From assembly GCF_001029445.1 (NCBI RefSeq), contig NZ_LDOT01000002.1, forward strand, positions 645,977-709,976: DNA of 64,000 nt. Direction: 5' to 3'. Shown here in pieces: positions 31,204 through 40,991 of the stretch. The translations under genes were made by a program, and so were the position numbers. The first letter of the stretch is position 1; the number at the start of each line of letters is the position of its first letter. Source of the stretch: Photobacterium aquae (GTDB lineage Bacteria; Pseudomonadota; Gammaproteobacteria; Enterobacterales; Vibrionaceae). Under the pieces are notes generated by a model. The model had not been told where the DNA came from. It worked only from the letters and a program-made list of their open reading frames with translations, and made no database searches.

Positions 31204-32461
31204 CGATATTGAAGTATTGATCATTGATGACGATCAGGACGTTTTGGAGTCCTACCAGCAATTGCTGGAGATGTCTGGCTATAAAGTTAAGGCCATTACC
31301 GATCCTACCCTAGTAACTACGCTACTTCATAAAGACTGGCCCGGCGTAGTGGTCACTGACATGTACATGCCTGGCTTGAGCGGCATGGATTTACTTGACC
31401 ATATTCAATCACTTGATCCTAAATTACCGGTTATCATGATCACCGGTCACGGTGATATTCCGATGGCGGTCGATGCCGTCAAGCGCGGTGCGCTGGACTT
31501 CCTGCAAAAGCCTCTTCAGCCAGCCGAGCTGCTCGCCCTGCTGGATAAGCATTTGCCGGCCCGCAAATCTCACATTGCACAACGTTCGGCTATTTCCCAG
31601 TCCACCACCGACGTATTGCTCGGCGACAGCCCGCTGATCAGCAAAATCCGTGAAAAAATCACCCAAATCGCCCTGACCTCCAAGGATGTCCTGGTTGAAG
31701 GTGAAAGCGGTAGCGGCCGCCATACCGTCACCAAGCTACTGCACCAGAACAGCACCCTGCACCGTGGTCCGTTCGTGGCAATCGTCGGTCACAGCATCTC
31801 CTGTACCGCCGACCTTCAGCGTGCGATGATCTCGGCACGTAGCGGCAGCCTGAGCCTGCATGATCCCCATGAAATGCCAATGGAGACCCAGCAGTGGCTG
31901 TGCCGCTTCCTGCTTGAGCAAGAGCGCCAGAACAAGAAAGAAGTCCGGGTACTGGCGATTACCGGTACGACACCAGAAAACCTTGTGGAGCAGGAGCGCT
32001 TGCTGCCAGAGCTGTTCTACTTCCTGAGTCAGGTTCGCTTCCAGCTGCCGCCGCTTCGCCAGCGCGTTTGCGATATTGCCCCGCTGTTCAAGTACTTCCT
32101 GAAACTGAGCTGCCAGAAACTGCACAAGCCGATGCCGACCATCGACAAGGCCTATATCAATACCCTCAACCGCCATGAGTGGAACGGCAATGTGCTGGAG
32201 CTGAAAAACGTCGCCGAGCTGTACGCCATTGGTATTGTAAAACTGACAGGCCAAGATCGCACCACACCTATCGAGCATATGAGCAGCCCGCTCGATGACT
32301 TGGTCGACAGCTACGAAAAGCAAGTTATCGAAGATGCACTCTACCTGTTTGCTGGCCGGATCAACGATGTAGCAAATTATCTTCAGGTCCCGCGCAAGAA
32401 ATTGTATCTGCGAATGAAAAAGCACAGCTTGGACAAAGCCGAATACAAAGCCCAGAGCTAA
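31190..32461 (+). CDS. pgtA: PgtA-like response regulator with degenerate AAA+ domain
   Basis: This 423-residue protein has a full receiver domain (acidic D13-D15, phospho-acceptor D57), an NtrC-like central domain and a C-terminal Fis-type helix-turn-helix ending in V-P-R-K-K-L-Y-L-R-M-K-K. The central domain is degenerate: the Walker A lysine is Arg (G-E-S-G-S-G-R), the Walker B acidic pair is lost (S-L-S-L-H-D-P), and no GAFTGA loop for sigma-54 contact is visible. As I recall, Salmonella PgtA is similarly degenerate, so this is a family trait: it probably activates without sigma-54 remodelling. A bidirectional terminator follows. Confidence 0.85.
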   Translation: MIMNNDIEVLIIDDDQDVLESYQQLLEMSGYKVKAITDPTLVTTLLHKDWPGVVVTDMYMPGLSGMDLLDHIQSLDPKLPVIMITGHGDIPMAVDAVKRGALDFLQKPLQPAELLALLDKHLPARKSHIAQRSAISQSTTDVLLGDSPLISKIREKITQIALTSKDVLVEGESGSGRHTVTKLLHQNSTLHRGPFVAIVGHSISCTADLQRAMISARSGSLSLHDPHEMPMETQQWLCRFLLEQERQNKKEVRVLAITGTTPENLVEQERLLPELFYFLSQVRFQLPPLRQRVCDIAPLFKYFLKLSCQKLHKPMPTIDKAYINTLNRHEWNGNVLELKNVAELYAIGIVKLTGQDRTTPIEHMSSPLDDLVDSYEKQVIEDALYLFAGRINDVANYLQVPRKKLYLRMKKHSLDKAEYKAQS

Positions 32462-32471
32462 CGCCCCAAAC

Positions 32472-32498
32472 AAAAAAGCCCTGCACTCGCAGGGCTTT
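32472..32498. terminator. Bidirectional terminator between pgtA and the porin gene
   Basis: AAAGCCCTGC / GCAGGGCTTT with loop ACTC lies between the convergent genes. Confidence 0.88.
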
Positions 32499-32528
32499 GA
32501 CAATCATAATCGACTCGATGATGAGCGA

Positions 32529-33557
32529 TCAGTATTCGTAACGCAGGCCAAGGAAAAAGTAATCATCATCGGCATCGCCCGAATAGCCAGCTGATGTGCC
32601 GTTATCGCCATCACGGAAGACATAGCTACCGAAAATTGACGAGCGGGTAGTCAGGCGGTATTGGGCCTCAAGGGTGGTATCACTCAGTTCCAGTTCATCC
32701 CCGCCACTGTTTTCAAGCCAACGGTAACCGGCGCGCAATACCCACCAATCATTGAGATCATAAACGATCGAGGCCTCAACAACTTCATCCTTGCTCTTAT
32801 CGACTACGCCAACTTTTTCAACCTCGTCCTCGGAATAAACGACCCCAAGCACTACATCACCGATGTAATAGCTGGCACCGATACCCCAAACATAGTACTC
32901 ATCGCCGCTCTCACCCTCGTCATACTGATAAATCGCGACAGGGGCGAGCTTGCCCGCATCCCCCATGTTGAAGGTATAGCGCAATGCAAGGTTATAGGCT
33001 GTATCCAAGTCAGAGGTGTTATTGCCGATGATATAGGCCGCCGATACATCAAAATAATCAAAGCTGTTTTGATACTGCACCGTACCATCCTGACGAAATA
33101 CCTGAGTTGCGGTAGCATCAACAACACCAACCTGACGGGCGATCGCGATATCCGACGCAGCAAACACATCGACGATGTCGGTGAACATGATAAGCCCCGA
33201 TGCGACACGTCCCCCGGTCAGGCGACCGTATTCTGCCCCGTCGATACCGGCCCAGACATAACGAGCCGTCAGCTCATCCTCATCATTAAGGTTGTTGGCA
33301 AACTCAGCGGCGCCAACCTGATATTCGGCCCAGCCAATCACCGATACAGTATCGTTGACGGTCTGAGATCCCCCGATACCTAGACGGGCATCGAACTTAC
33401 CCTCGACGTCCTCCGAGCCCTTGTCAGTAATATTGAATGCCAAGCGTCCGTATACATCGATTGTTGACCCATCCTCACCTTGGTAAATCGTACCAGCCTG
33501 AACGGCACCAGATGCCAAAAGAACGGGAATAACCACTGCTAATGCTGCTTTTTTCAT
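32529..33557 (-). CDS. General porin (OmpU/OmpC-like trimeric type)
   Basis: I choose the ATG at 33557, with AGGAG about eight bases upstream, because it begins a normal signal peptide cut after S-G-A-V-Q-A. The mature protein (about 320 residues) is rich in alternating amphipathic strands and ends in F-L-G-L-R-Y-E-Y, an aromatic C-terminus used for outer-membrane insertion. It fits the Gram-negative porin family and forms a diffusion pore. In vibrios such porins are often ToxR targets; whether the ToxR-like proteins here control it cannot be seen. It is divergent from rlmA. Confidence 0.88.
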   Translation of the reverse strand: MKKAALAVVIPVLLASGAVQAGTIYQGEDGSTIDVYGRLAFNITDKGSEDVEGKFDARLGIGGSQTVNDTVSVIGWAEYQVGAAEFANNLNDEDELTARYVWAGIDGAEYGRLTGGRVASGLIMFTDIVDVFAASDIAIARQVGVVDATATQVFRQDGTVQYQNSFDYFDVSAAYIIGNNTSDLDTAYNLALRYTFNMGDAGKLAPVAIYQYDEGESGDEYYVWGIGASYYIGDVVLGVVYSEDEVEKVGVVDKSKDEVVEASIVYDLNDWWVLRAGYRWLENSGGDELELSDTTLEAQYRLTTRSSIFGSYVFRDGDNGTSAGYSGDADDDYFFLGLRYEY

Positions 33558-33841
33558 GTTCAACTCCTGTTGTACATTTTTATTAGACAATGAAGCCTTA
33601 TTTGCGCGCGTCCATTGATAGATACATCCCTTACAGGGATATCAATCATTTATTTGCGCTCAAAAATCATAGTACAGATCAATTGGAATTAAATTTTAAT
33701 TGCAAAATTATGCGCAGTAGCTATCAACGACAAGTCTTCCCGTTTCGACGGCTAGATAAATTCTGGCTAAAACCACACATCACAGGGAAGTTGAGGTTAC
33801 AATGCGGCTATTATTGTGTTTATGCTCCAGCGGATAATGAC

Positions 33842-34660
33842 ATGTCCTACCAATGCCCATTGTGCCACCTTCCCCTCGCTCAACAGGGGAACACCTGGCT
33901 TTGTACCAACAACCATCGTTTCGACCTTGCCAAAGAAGGCTATGTCAACCTGATGCCAGCCCATCACAAGAGCTCTAAAAACCCGGGTGACAACAAAGAG
34001 ATGATGCAGGCACGACGCCTGTTCTTGGAAGGCGGCCACTACCAGCCAATGAAGCATGCCGTGGTGGAAAAAATCAAACAGCACCTGCCAGAGAGCGCCC
34101 AACAACTGCTCGATATTGGCTGTGGCGAAGGCTACTATACCCATGATTTTTCCCTTGCCACACCGGAACAATCGGGGCTGACCGTCTACGGGCTCGATAT
34201 ATCTAAAATTGCGATTCGCTATGCGGCCAAACGCTACAAGGAGTGTCGTTTCTGCGTGGCATCCAGCCACCGCCTACCATTCGCCGACCAAAGTTTCGAT
34301 GCCGTGGTCCGGATCTATGCACCGTGCAAGGGAGAGGAGCTGGCTCGTACCGTCAAGCCCGGCGGGATCCTCGTTGCTGTTACCCCTGCCCCGCGCCACC
34401 TATACCAACTTAAAGGGCTGATCTACGACGAAGTCCATCTCCATGATGTACCCGTGGAATCCATTGACGGCTTTGAGCTGATCGAGGACGACCAGCTACA
34501 TTACGATATGACACTCAATGGCAAAGAAGCCACAGCCCTAATGCAGATGACCCCGTTTGCATGGAAGACCAGCGATGCCGTTTGGCAACAACTGGCAGCC
34601 AGCGAACAGTTCCACTGCGAAGCAGATTTTGCGATCAGGGTGTACCGCCGTACCGCATAA
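33842..34660 (+). CDS. rlmA: 23S rRNA (guanine-745-N1)-methyltransferase
   Basis: The open frame runs upstream to 33590, but the homologous protein starts at the ATG at 33842 with M-S-Y-Q-C-P-L-C. This gives 272 residues, close to E. coli RlmA (269). An N-terminal zinc site (C-P-L-C, then C-T-N-N-H) precedes a Rossmann-type SAM-binding domain with L-D-I-G-C-G-E-G-Y-Y-T. The enzyme methylates N1 of G745 in 23S rRNA. It stands alone between the divergent porin gene and a chaN-like gene. Confidence 0.95.
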   Translation: MSYQCPLCHLPLAQQGNTWLCTNNHRFDLAKEGYVNLMPAHHKSSKNPGDNKEMMQARRLFLEGGHYQPMKHAVVEKIKQHLPESAQQLLDIGCGEGYYTHDFSLATPEQSGLTVYGLDISKIAIRYAAKRYKECRFCVASSHRLPFADQSFDAVVRIYAPCKGEELARTVKPGGILVAVTPAPRHLYQLKGLIYDEVHLHDVPVESIDGFELIEDDQLHYDMTLNGKEATALMQMTPFAWKTSDAVWQQLAASEQFHCEADFAIRVYRRTA

Positions 34661-34675
34661 ATGACCGTCCATTAA

Positions 34676-34715
34676 TTGATATTGGTTATCAATAACATTT
34701 GATAACCAATATCAA
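34676..34715. promoter_or_regulatory. Perfect 17-bp inverted repeat before the chaN-like gene
   Basis: TTGATATTGGTTATCAA and its exact inverse, separated by TAACAT, lie 16 bases after rlmA and 84 bases before the chaN-like gene. It may be a hairpin ending the rlmA transcript (no T tract follows) or an operator. Parts look Fur-box-like (TTATCAATAACATTTGATAA), which would fit a haem-binding lipoprotein, but the match is partial. Confidence 0.5.
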
Positions 34716-34798
34716 CTCCTTTATTATCAGCGCACTATACTTATACGTCTGACTGACGCGCCCGCGCGCCTTGCGGACAAAATGGTGAACTGACAATC

Positions 34799-35791
34799 AT
34801 GAAAAAATGGCTTTCCCTCGGCCTAACCAGCCTGCTCCTCGGTTGTAGCGCACAGGGCGAATTCTCCCCTGCCGCACAAGTAACCCCTCCGGCAACGTTC
34901 TACGACGCAACTATCCGCAGCCCTGACGGCCAAACCTTAACAATCAGCAGCCTTGCGCAAGCTGTCCGTGATGCCGATATCGTGCTGGTCGGTGAGTGGC
35001 ATGGCCACCCGGCTGCACACCTGATGCAGACAAAACTGTTCTCCGCCCTGTATGCCGAAAACCCGAACATGGCACTGTCCATGGAGCAGTTCACCCGCGA
35101 CAAGCAGCATATCGTCAACCAGTACCTTGCCAGTGAAATCGGCGAGAAAACACTGATCAAAGAGGGCAACGCCTGGCCCAACTACAGCAGTGACTACCGC
35201 CCGTTGGTGGAGTTTGCCAAACAGCACGATCTCGATGTCATTGCCGCCAACGCCCCGAAGTCGATTGTCCGCTGCATCGGCCAACAAGGCGCCGGTTACC
35301 TTGAGCAGTTACCCGCCAACGAGCGGAAGTGGGTTGCCGAGACACTGACCCTCAGTAACGATCGCTACCGTCAAGTATTCAACGCCTCAATGCACCACGG
35401 AGACGAAGCCAAAACCAACCGCCAGTTTGCTGCGCAAACAGCATGGGATGACACGATGGCCGAAAGCATGGTCAATTACCTCGCCCTACATCCAAATACC
35501 CAGATCATCCATACTGCCGGACGCTTCCATGTCGCAGAAGGGCTCGGGACGGCATCACGGATTTTGGCCCGGAATCCAGCTCTGAAAGTCGTCATGGTCA
35601 CTCCAATCACCGATGAAAGCGAACTGTCGGAGAATGCACCGGACTACACCTTCAAGGTGATGCCGCTGCCGACAAGCTACATCAACAAAGACAAGATGAA
35701 AGCAGCAATGAACGAAATCTATTCACGTAACAAAGGGCTGCAGTGTTATGAAGAAGGGAGGCTACAGCCAGCAAAGCCAGCCGGCCAATAG
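34799..35791 (+). CDS. ChaN-family haem-binding lipoprotein
   Basis: This 330-residue protein starts with a lipoprotein signal peptide (L-L-L-G-C, lipidated Cys at about residue 16). The ChaN-domain motifs follow: L-V-G-E-W-H-G-H-P-A-A-H near residue 61 and a C-terminal T-A-G-R-F-H-V-A-E-G block. ChaN of Campylobacter jejuni is an iron-regulated lipoprotein that binds cofacial haems at the outer membrane. The inverted repeat upstream could make it iron-regulated; this is inference. It is monocistronic. Confidence 0.85.
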   Translation: MKKWLSLGLTSLLLGCSAQGEFSPAAQVTPPATFYDATIRSPDGQTLTISSLAQAVRDADIVLVGEWHGHPAAHLMQTKLFSALYAENPNMALSMEQFTRDKQHIVNQYLASEIGEKTLIKEGNAWPNYSSDYRPLVEFAKQHDLDVIAANAPKSIVRCIGQQGAGYLEQLPANERKWVAETLTLSNDRYRQVFNASMHHGDEAKTNRQFAAQTAWDDTMAESMVNYLALHPNTQIIHTAGRFHVAEGLGTASRILARNPALKVVMVTPITDESELSENAPDYTFKVMPLPTSYINKDKMKAAMNEIYSRNKGLQCYEEGRLQPAKPAGQ

Positions 35792-35809
35792 ACAAAAGCA
35801 GGATATATA

Positions 35810-36010
35810 GCAGAAAACCAAAAGCCCCGTCGGCGGCCAAGCTTGCGGGGCTCTGGAGAGAGACAGCGAGTAATATCTCGACACTGACTATCGCATAACC
35901 GTGCTGACCGGAAGCTGAACCTGCCCCTGTGATAGGCGAGTCCCCCTCTCGCACCACCGCCGCGGAGGGAGAATCCGCAAAGCAAGAAAAGCGATAAGGC
36001 ACAACCGCTG
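35810..36010 (-). ncRNA. Candidate structured RNA, minus strand
   Basis: This GC-rich gap between chaN and the next gene holds a series of short stems: GCGGA/TCCGC near 35970, GCGAG/CTCGC near 35935, CGAG/CTCG near 35870, and AGCCCCG/CGGGGCT at about 35828-35857. Read on the minus strand, the last is followed by TTTTGGTTTT and looks like a terminator. Open frames here are low-complexity and not convincing. The pattern suggests an RNA transcribed leftward. The motifs GGCGGT and CACGGTTATGCGATAGTC faintly recall an FMN riboswitch, but the match is too poor to claim. Confidence 0.3.
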
Positions 36011-36116
36011 ACGGGTAACTGAATGTGACTTAGATCTTGTTATTCGCGACAACCGCAGATTTGAAGTAATATATGCCCGTGCCCAACGTGTATAGGGCTT
36101 TTATTCTAGGAAAACG

Positions 36117-36422
36117 ATGAAAAAAACATTTGCTTTAACTCACCCAAAGAAAGCGGTTCCACGCGTTGTTGACGCTGTTAAATTCGAAGTGAAGAAGTAC
36201 ATCAAGCGTGAGCGCAACAAAACTCTGCCTGCAGGCGCTGACTTCTGGAGCTTTGACTGCCGATTCGGCGATACCGAGCAGGAAGCAAACGTCATCCACC
36301 TAAAAGAAATCAACAAGTCTATTGATGCGGTGGTAGCGAAAGGCCTGACTTCGTTCTATCTGGAAATCTTGGCCAAGCCAAGCGTTCGCCAGAAAAACAT
36401 TGAAGCCGACGACGAAGAATAA
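36117..36422 (+). CDS. Small conserved protein, DUF6172-like
   Basis: This 101-residue basic protein has the recognisable run K-Y-I-K-R-E-R-N-K-x-L-P-x-G, then F-W-x-F-D-C-R-F-G, which I associate with the DUF6172 family found in many gammaproteobacteria. There is no signal peptide or membrane segment, so it is presumably cytoplasmic. No function is known. It is monocistronic and closed by a perfect terminator. Confidence 0.7.
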   Translation: MKKTFALTHPKKAVPRVVDAVKFEVKKYIKRERNKTLPAGADFWSFDCRFGDTEQEANVIHLKEINKSIDAVVAKGLTSFYLEILAKPSVRQKNIEADDEE

Positions 36423-36434
36423 GTCAGACGCAGA

Positions 36435-36470
36435 TAATAAAAAAGTAGCCCAATGGCTACTTTTTTATTA
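36435..36470. terminator. Bidirectional terminator before yfbV
   Basis: A perfect sixteen-pair stem (TAATAAAAAAGTAGCC and its inverse) with loop CAAT lies between convergent genes. Confidence 0.93.
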
Positions 36471-36493
36471 TCTGGTGTTGATAGCCTTACGCA

Positions 36494-36946
36494 TCAGAAC
36501 CAACGTTCAAGTGACGCTTTATCAAGCTGTTTAAACGCACGGTTAAGTACCTGAGCCAGTTCCATATAGCGGGGCTGAGACTTAACCGGCTGCATCGCAT
36601 AGCCTTCACTCAAAATTTTGTCGTGGATTTCGCGATACCAGCTCGCCAACGAAGGCGGCAACGTGGTATTGCTCCGACGCCCCAACCACCATAACCCCTG
36701 CAGCGGCATGCTCAAAGCAAACAGCGCGACGGCAATCGCCTGCGGCAAGGCATCATAATTATTGAAAGCCATTTGGCTCAATACACTCATCACCGCGACA
36801 GCTGGCATGACCCGCATCGCAAATCGGGTCGCCCTGATGTAACGCTGCTCGGGAAATAGCATGGCCAGCTCTTTCCGCATCGGCCACGTTGACATGTAAT
36901 CCTGCCCATCACGGAATGATTGCCAGAGTGAGTTGTGTTGATTCAT
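36494..36946 (-). CDS. yfbV: UPF0208 inner-membrane protein YfbV
   Basis: This 150-residue protein has two hydrophobic segments near residues 45-60 and 70-88 and the family start [15 protein letters not shown]. It is divergent from ackA, as in E. coli, where yfbV neighbours ackA-pta. The function is unknown. Confidence 0.94.
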   Translation of the reverse strand: MNQHNSLWQSFRDGQDYMSTWPMRKELAMLFPEQRYIRATRFAMRVMPAVAVMSVLSQMAFNNYDALPQAIAVALFALSMPLQGLWWLGRRSNTTLPPSLASWYREIHDKILSEGYAMQPVKSQPRYMELAQVLNRAFKQLDKASLERWF

Positions 36947-37282
36947 AAACCACCAATCTTCAAAAAAATCAGTAAAAAATCAAATTGACAAATAACTAAC
37001 TTGATTCAAATTAATTTTTTCTAAAAATCTTTTTGTTATATTGCGTAACAATCGCTATCCTAAGCACGCCTACATTCATTGTTGCCTGTAATCTCCGTAA
37101 TGGCAACTGGAGGCACTTCCAAGGATGGCCCAGGATTCGGGTTACTCGTTTCTAATTCATATATGGATATAACATGAATTTGACCCTGGTTAGACTGACA
37201 GATGCAAAATGTCGTCTATCCTATGGGTAATTTTTATTCAGTTGAATATCAACTTTCAGACAGATTATAGGTAGTCACTCTC
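36947..37282. other. Divergent yfbV-ackA regulatory region and ackA leader
   Basis: These 336 bases contain a TTGACA at 36985-36990, an FNR-like site (separate entry), a TATATT near 37039 and a leader with the stem GTTGCC / GGCAAC around 37081-37107, followed by several GGA motifs (about 37110-37133). I cannot assign a promoter firmly. Confidence 0.4.
37001..37014 (+). promoter_or_regulatory. FNR-like box upstream of ackA
   Basis: TTGATTCAAATTAA matches TTGAT-N4-ATCAA at nine of ten positions. Anaerobic control of ackA-pta would match that of focA-pflB. Position relative to a start site is unknown. Confidence 0.45.
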
Positions 37283-38479
37283 ATGTCTAAGCTGGTTTTA
37301 GTTCTTAACTGCGGTAGCTCTTCGCTAAAGTTCGCTGTTGTTGACGCTGTTTCAGGTGATGAGCACCTGTCAGGTCTTGCAGAATGTCTGCACCTTACAG
37401 AAGCACGCATCAAGTGGAAACTTGATGGCAAGCACGAAGCTCAACTAGGTGAAGGCGCTGCTCACGAAGAAGCACTAGCGTTTATGGTAGACACAATTCT
37501 TGCGTCTAAGCCAGAACTAGCAGAAAACCTAGCAGCTATCGGTCACCGTGTAGTACACGGCGGCGAGCAGTTCACTGCATCTGCACTGATCACTGACGAA
37601 GTTCTAAAAGGTATCGAAGACTGTGCAACTCTAGCACCTCTTCACAACCCTGCGCACATCATCGGTATCAAAGCAGCACAAACTGCATTCCCAGCACTGA
37701 AAAACGTTGCTGTATTCGATACTGCATTCCACCAGACTATGCCTGAAGAAGCGTTCCTATACGCACTTCCATACAACCTATACAAAGAGCACGGCATCCG
37801 TCGTTACGGCATGCACGGTACTTCTCACCTGTTCATCACTCGTGAGACAGCTAAGATCCTTGGTAAGCCAGTTGAAGAACTAAACATCATCAACTGCCAC
37901 CTAGGTAACGGTGCTTCTGTTTGTGCAATCAAGAACGGCCAGTCTGTAGACACTTCTATGGGTCTGACTCCTCTTGAAGGTCTAGTAATGGGTACTCGTT
38001 GTGGTGATATCGATCCTGCGATCATCTTCCACCTACACGACAACCTAGGCTACTCTGTTGAGAAAATCAACAACATGCTAACTAAAGAGTCTGGCCTACA
38101 GGGTCTGACTGAAGTGACTTCTGACTGCCGTTTCGTTGAAGACAACTACGGTGAGAAAGAAGAAGCAACACGTGCAATGGACGTGTTCTGCCACCGTCTA
38201 GCGAAGTACGTAGCTGGTTACACTGCGTCTCTAGAAGGTCGTCTAGACGCAATCACTTTCACTGGTGGTATCGGTGAAAACTCTGCACCTATCCGTGAGA
38301 TGGTACTTAACCGTCTAGCTATCCTAGGTGTTGAAGTAGACAGCGAAGCTAACCTGAAAGCACGCTTCGGCGGCGAAGGTGTTATCACTGCTGCAAACAG
38401 CCGTGTTCCTGCAATGGTTGTTTCTACTAACGAAGAACTAGTGATCGCAGAAGATACAGCTCGTCTAGCTGAAATCTAA
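37283..38479 (+). CDS. ackA: Acetate kinase
   Basis: This 398-residue enzyme converts acetyl phosphate and ADP to acetate and ATP. It starts with the family's [12 protein letters not shown] and contains H-R-V-V-H-G-G-E and the F-T-G-G-I-G-E-N block near the C-terminus. Its length is close to the E. coli enzyme (400). Codons are biased as in pflB (CTA, GCA, GTA), a sign of high expression. It lies upstream of pta, with a terminator-like hairpin between them. Confidence 0.98.
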   Translation: MSKLVLVLNCGSSSLKFAVVDAVSGDEHLSGLAECLHLTEARIKWKLDGKHEAQLGEGAAHEEALAFMVDTILASKPELAENLAAIGHRVVHGGEQFTASALITDEVLKGIEDCATLAPLHNPAHIIGIKAAQTAFPALKNVAVFDTAFHQTMPEEAFLYALPYNLYKEHGIRRYGMHGTSHLFITRETAKILGKPVEELNIINCHLGNGASVCAIKNGQSVDTSMGLTPLEGLVMGTRCGDIDPAIIFHLHDNLGYSVEKINNMLTKESGLQGLTEVTSDCRFVEDNYGEKEEATRAMDVFCHRLAKYVAGYTASLEGRLDAITFTGGIGENSAPIREMVLNRLAILGVEVDSEANLKARFGGEGVITAANSRVPAMVVSTNEELVIAEDTARLAEI

Positions 38480-38498
38480 TCCGTCACCATAGTTGATG

Positions 38499-38526
38499 AA
38501 CGGCTGGCTTTGGCCGGCCGTTTTTT
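38499..38526 (+). terminator. Hairpin terminator between ackA and pta
   Basis: AACGGCTGGC / GCCGGCCGTT (one G-T pair) is followed by six T. It should reduce read-through into pta, so pta may also have its own promoter at about 38530-38640. Confidence 0.8.
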
Positions 38527-38646
38527 CATGGTTGATAAGTTAGCTCACACTAACTGAACCATGTCAGTCTGTTGTGGCGCTGCTCAATAATGGTTTCTCA
38601 ATCATTATTGACCAGCGCTGTATTATCAATAGTTGAGGAATCCACA

Positions 38647-40800
38647 GTGTCCCGTACTATTATGCTTATTCCGGTTGGCGCCGGTGTTGGTCTTACTAGC
38701 GTAAGCCTTGGTGTACTTCGCGCCATGGAACGCAAAGGTGTTCGCGTTTCATTCTTCAAGCCTATCGCACAGCCTCGTCACGGCGGCGAACAGCCTGATC
38801 TAACTACCACAATCATCACTGCAAACAGTGACATGAAAGTGGCAGAACCATTCTCAATGGCATGTGCCGAAGAACTTATCCGTAACGATAAGAGCGACGT
38901 TCTGCTAGAAGACATCGTTGCACGCTTCAAAGAGTCTACAGCTGACGCTGAAGTAGCACTGATCGAAGGTCTAGTACCTACTCGCAAGCACCCATTTGCT
39001 AACCAGATCAACTACGAAATTGCGAAAACGCTAGACGCGGAAATCGTATTCGTTGTCTCTCCTGGTACAGACAACCCTGCACAGCTTAAAGAGCGCATCG
39101 AAGTAGCATGTTCTAACTTCGGCGGCATCAAGAACAAGCAAATTGCTGGCGTTATCGTTAACAAACTAAACGCACCAGTAGATGCCGAAGGCCGTACTCG
39201 CCCTGACCTATCTGAAATCTTTGACGATGTAGAAGGTACTGTACCGTCTAACGTTGAAGTAATGCAGGTTTTCAACTCTAGCCCAATCCGTGTACTTGGC
39301 TGTGCACCTTGGAGCGCAGAGCTAATCGCAACCCGTTCAACTGACATTGCGAAGCACCTGAACGCTGAAATCATCAACGAAGGCGAGATCGCGACACGTC
39401 GCATCAAGAGCATCACTTTCTGTGCACGCTCTATTCCGCACATGATTGAGCACTTCCGCCCAGGCTCTCTGCTTGTTGCTTCTGCTGACCGTCCAGACGT
39501 TGTCGTAGCAGCATGTCTTGCAGCAATGAACGGCGTTGAAATCGGTGCCCTACTACTAACTGGCGGCTACGAGCTACCAAAAGCGGTCACTGACCTATGT
39601 AAGCGTGCTTTCGAAACAGGCCTACCTGTAATGACTGCACCGGGCAACACTTGGCAGACGTCTCTGAACCTTCAGAGCTTCAGCCTAGAAGTACCAGCTG
39701 ACGACAAAGAGCGCGTTGAGCTAGTTAACGAATACATGGCTAGCCACATCGACGGCCAGTGGATTGAATCTCTAACTGAAGGTTCAACTAAAGAGCGTCG
39801 CCTAAGCCCTCCTGCATTCCGTTACGAGCTAACTGAGCTTGCACGTAAAGCAGCTAAGCGTATCGTTCTTCCTGAAGGTGACGAGCCTCGTACAGTTAAA
39901 GCAGCGGCTATCTGTGCTGAGCGCGGCATTGCAGAATGTGTGCTTCTTGGTAACCCAGAAGAAATCCGTCGTGTTGCTGAGCAGCAGGGCGTTACACTAG
40001 GTGCTGGCGTAACTATCATCAACTCTGATGAAGTACGTGAAAACTACGTTGCTCGCCTTGTTGAGCTACGTGGCGCGAAAGGCATGACTGACGTTGTTGC
40101 ACGTGAAAAACTACAAGACTCTGTTTTCCTAGGCACTATGATGCTAGAAAACGACGAAGTAGACGGCCTGGTTTCAGGTGCGGTTCACACAACAGCGAAC
40201 ACTATCGTTCCTCCGTTCCAGATCATCAAGACTGCACCTGATGCGTCTATCGTATCGTCTGTATTCTTCATGCTGCTACCTGACCAAGTACTGGTTTACG
40301 GTGACTGTGCGATCAACCCAGATCCAACTGCTGAGCAGCTTGCAGAAATCGCTATCCAGTCTGCAGATTCTGCTAAAGCGTTCGGTATCGAACCACGCGT
40401 TGCTATGATCTCTTACTCTACTGGTGAATCTGGTAAGGGTGCAGACGTAGATAAAGTACGTGAAGCAACTAAGATTGCTCAAGAGAAGCGTCCTGATCTC
40501 GTGATCGACGGTCCTCTACAGTACGACGCCGCTATCATGGAAAACGTTGCTGCTTCTAAAGCACCTAACTCTCCAGTAGCAGGTAAAGCAACTGTATTCG
40601 TATTCCCTGACCTAAACACCGGTAACACGACGTACAAAGCGGTACAGCGTTCTGCTGACCTTGTTTCTATCGGTCCAATGCTTCAGGGCATGCGTAAGCC
40701 GGTGAACGACCTTTCTCGTGGCGCACTAGTAGACGACATCGTTTACACTGTTGCACTAACTGCGATTCAGGCAAAGCAAGCGGAAGAAGCAAACAAGTAA
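38647..40800 (+). CDS. pta: Phosphate acetyltransferase (long form)
   Basis: I choose the GTG at 38647 (GAGG nine bases upstream); the open frame extends to 38572 but the added part is not Pta-like. The 717-residue product (E. coli 714) has the three parts of the long form: an N-terminal P-loop-like domain beginning [17 protein letters not shown], a DRTGG domain (about 220-335), and the C-terminal catalytic domain (about 390-710). It makes acetyl phosphate from acetyl-CoA, the product of PflB. Codon bias again signals strong expression. Confidence 0.97.
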   Translation: MSRTIMLIPVGAGVGLTSVSLGVLRAMERKGVRVSFFKPIAQPRHGGEQPDLTTTIITANSDMKVAEPFSMACAEELIRNDKSDVLLEDIVARFKESTADAEVALIEGLVPTRKHPFANQINYEIAKTLDAEIVFVVSPGTDNPAQLKERIEVACSNFGGIKNKQIAGVIVNKLNAPVDAEGRTRPDLSEIFDDVEGTVPSNVEVMQVFNSSPIRVLGCAPWSAELIATRSTDIAKHLNAEIINEGEIATRRIKSITFCARSIPHMIEHFRPGSLLVASADRPDVVVAACLAAMNGVEIGALLLTGGYELPKAVTDLCKRAFETGLPVMTAPGNTWQTSLNLQSFSLEVPADDKERVELVNEYMASHIDGQWIESLTEGSTKERRLSPPAFRYELTELARKAAKRIVLPEGDEPRTVKAAAICAERGIAECVLLGNPEEIRRVAEQQGVTLGAGVTIINSDEVRENYVARLVELRGAKGMTDVVAREKLQDSVFLGTMMLENDEVDGLVSGAVHTTANTIVPPFQIIKTAPDASIVSSVFFMLLPDQVLVYGDCAINPDPTAEQLAEIAIQSADSAKAFGIEPRVAMISYSTGESGKGADVDKVREATKIAQEKRPDLVIDGPLQYDAAIMENVAASKAPNSPVAGKATVFVFPDLNTGNTTYKAVQRSADLVSIGPMLQGMRKPVNDLSRGALVDDIVYTVALTAIQAKQAEEANK

Positions 40801-40827
40801 TTTCGATTACTTTGCGCTAAAGTCCTC

Positions 40828-40859
40828 AACGCCTCCGCTTTTGCGGGGGCGTTTTTTTA
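40828..40859 (+). terminator. Terminator after pta
   Basis: AACGCCTCCGC / GCGGGGGCGTT with a TTTT loop is followed by a T run. Confidence 0.92.
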
Positions 40860-40991
40860 TCTCGGTAAAACAGGGAACTACCACTTTCCGATTCATCGCT
40901 AAATGCTATCAGAGCGATAGTTATTACAAATTGGCATCCTCCGGTCACCAAGCGTAAATTCACTCCCATATTAATAACCGGAATACCCGCC

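Noticed and set aside
33590..33841. N-terminal extension of rlmA
   Set aside because: The RlmA zinc-finger start M-S-Y-Q-C-P-L-C begins at 33842 and the added 84 residues look like no domain.
35682..36002. Minus-strand 106-codon ORF over the chaN end and the following gap
   Set aside because: It overlaps chaN, is of low complexity, and is better explained by the GC-rich hairpins of the gap.
36117..36422. Assignment to the E. coli YfcZ/YiiS family
   Set aside because: The charged K-Y-I-K-R-E-R-N-K and F-W-x-F-D-C-R-F-G segments do not fit that family as I recall it; DUF6172 fits better.
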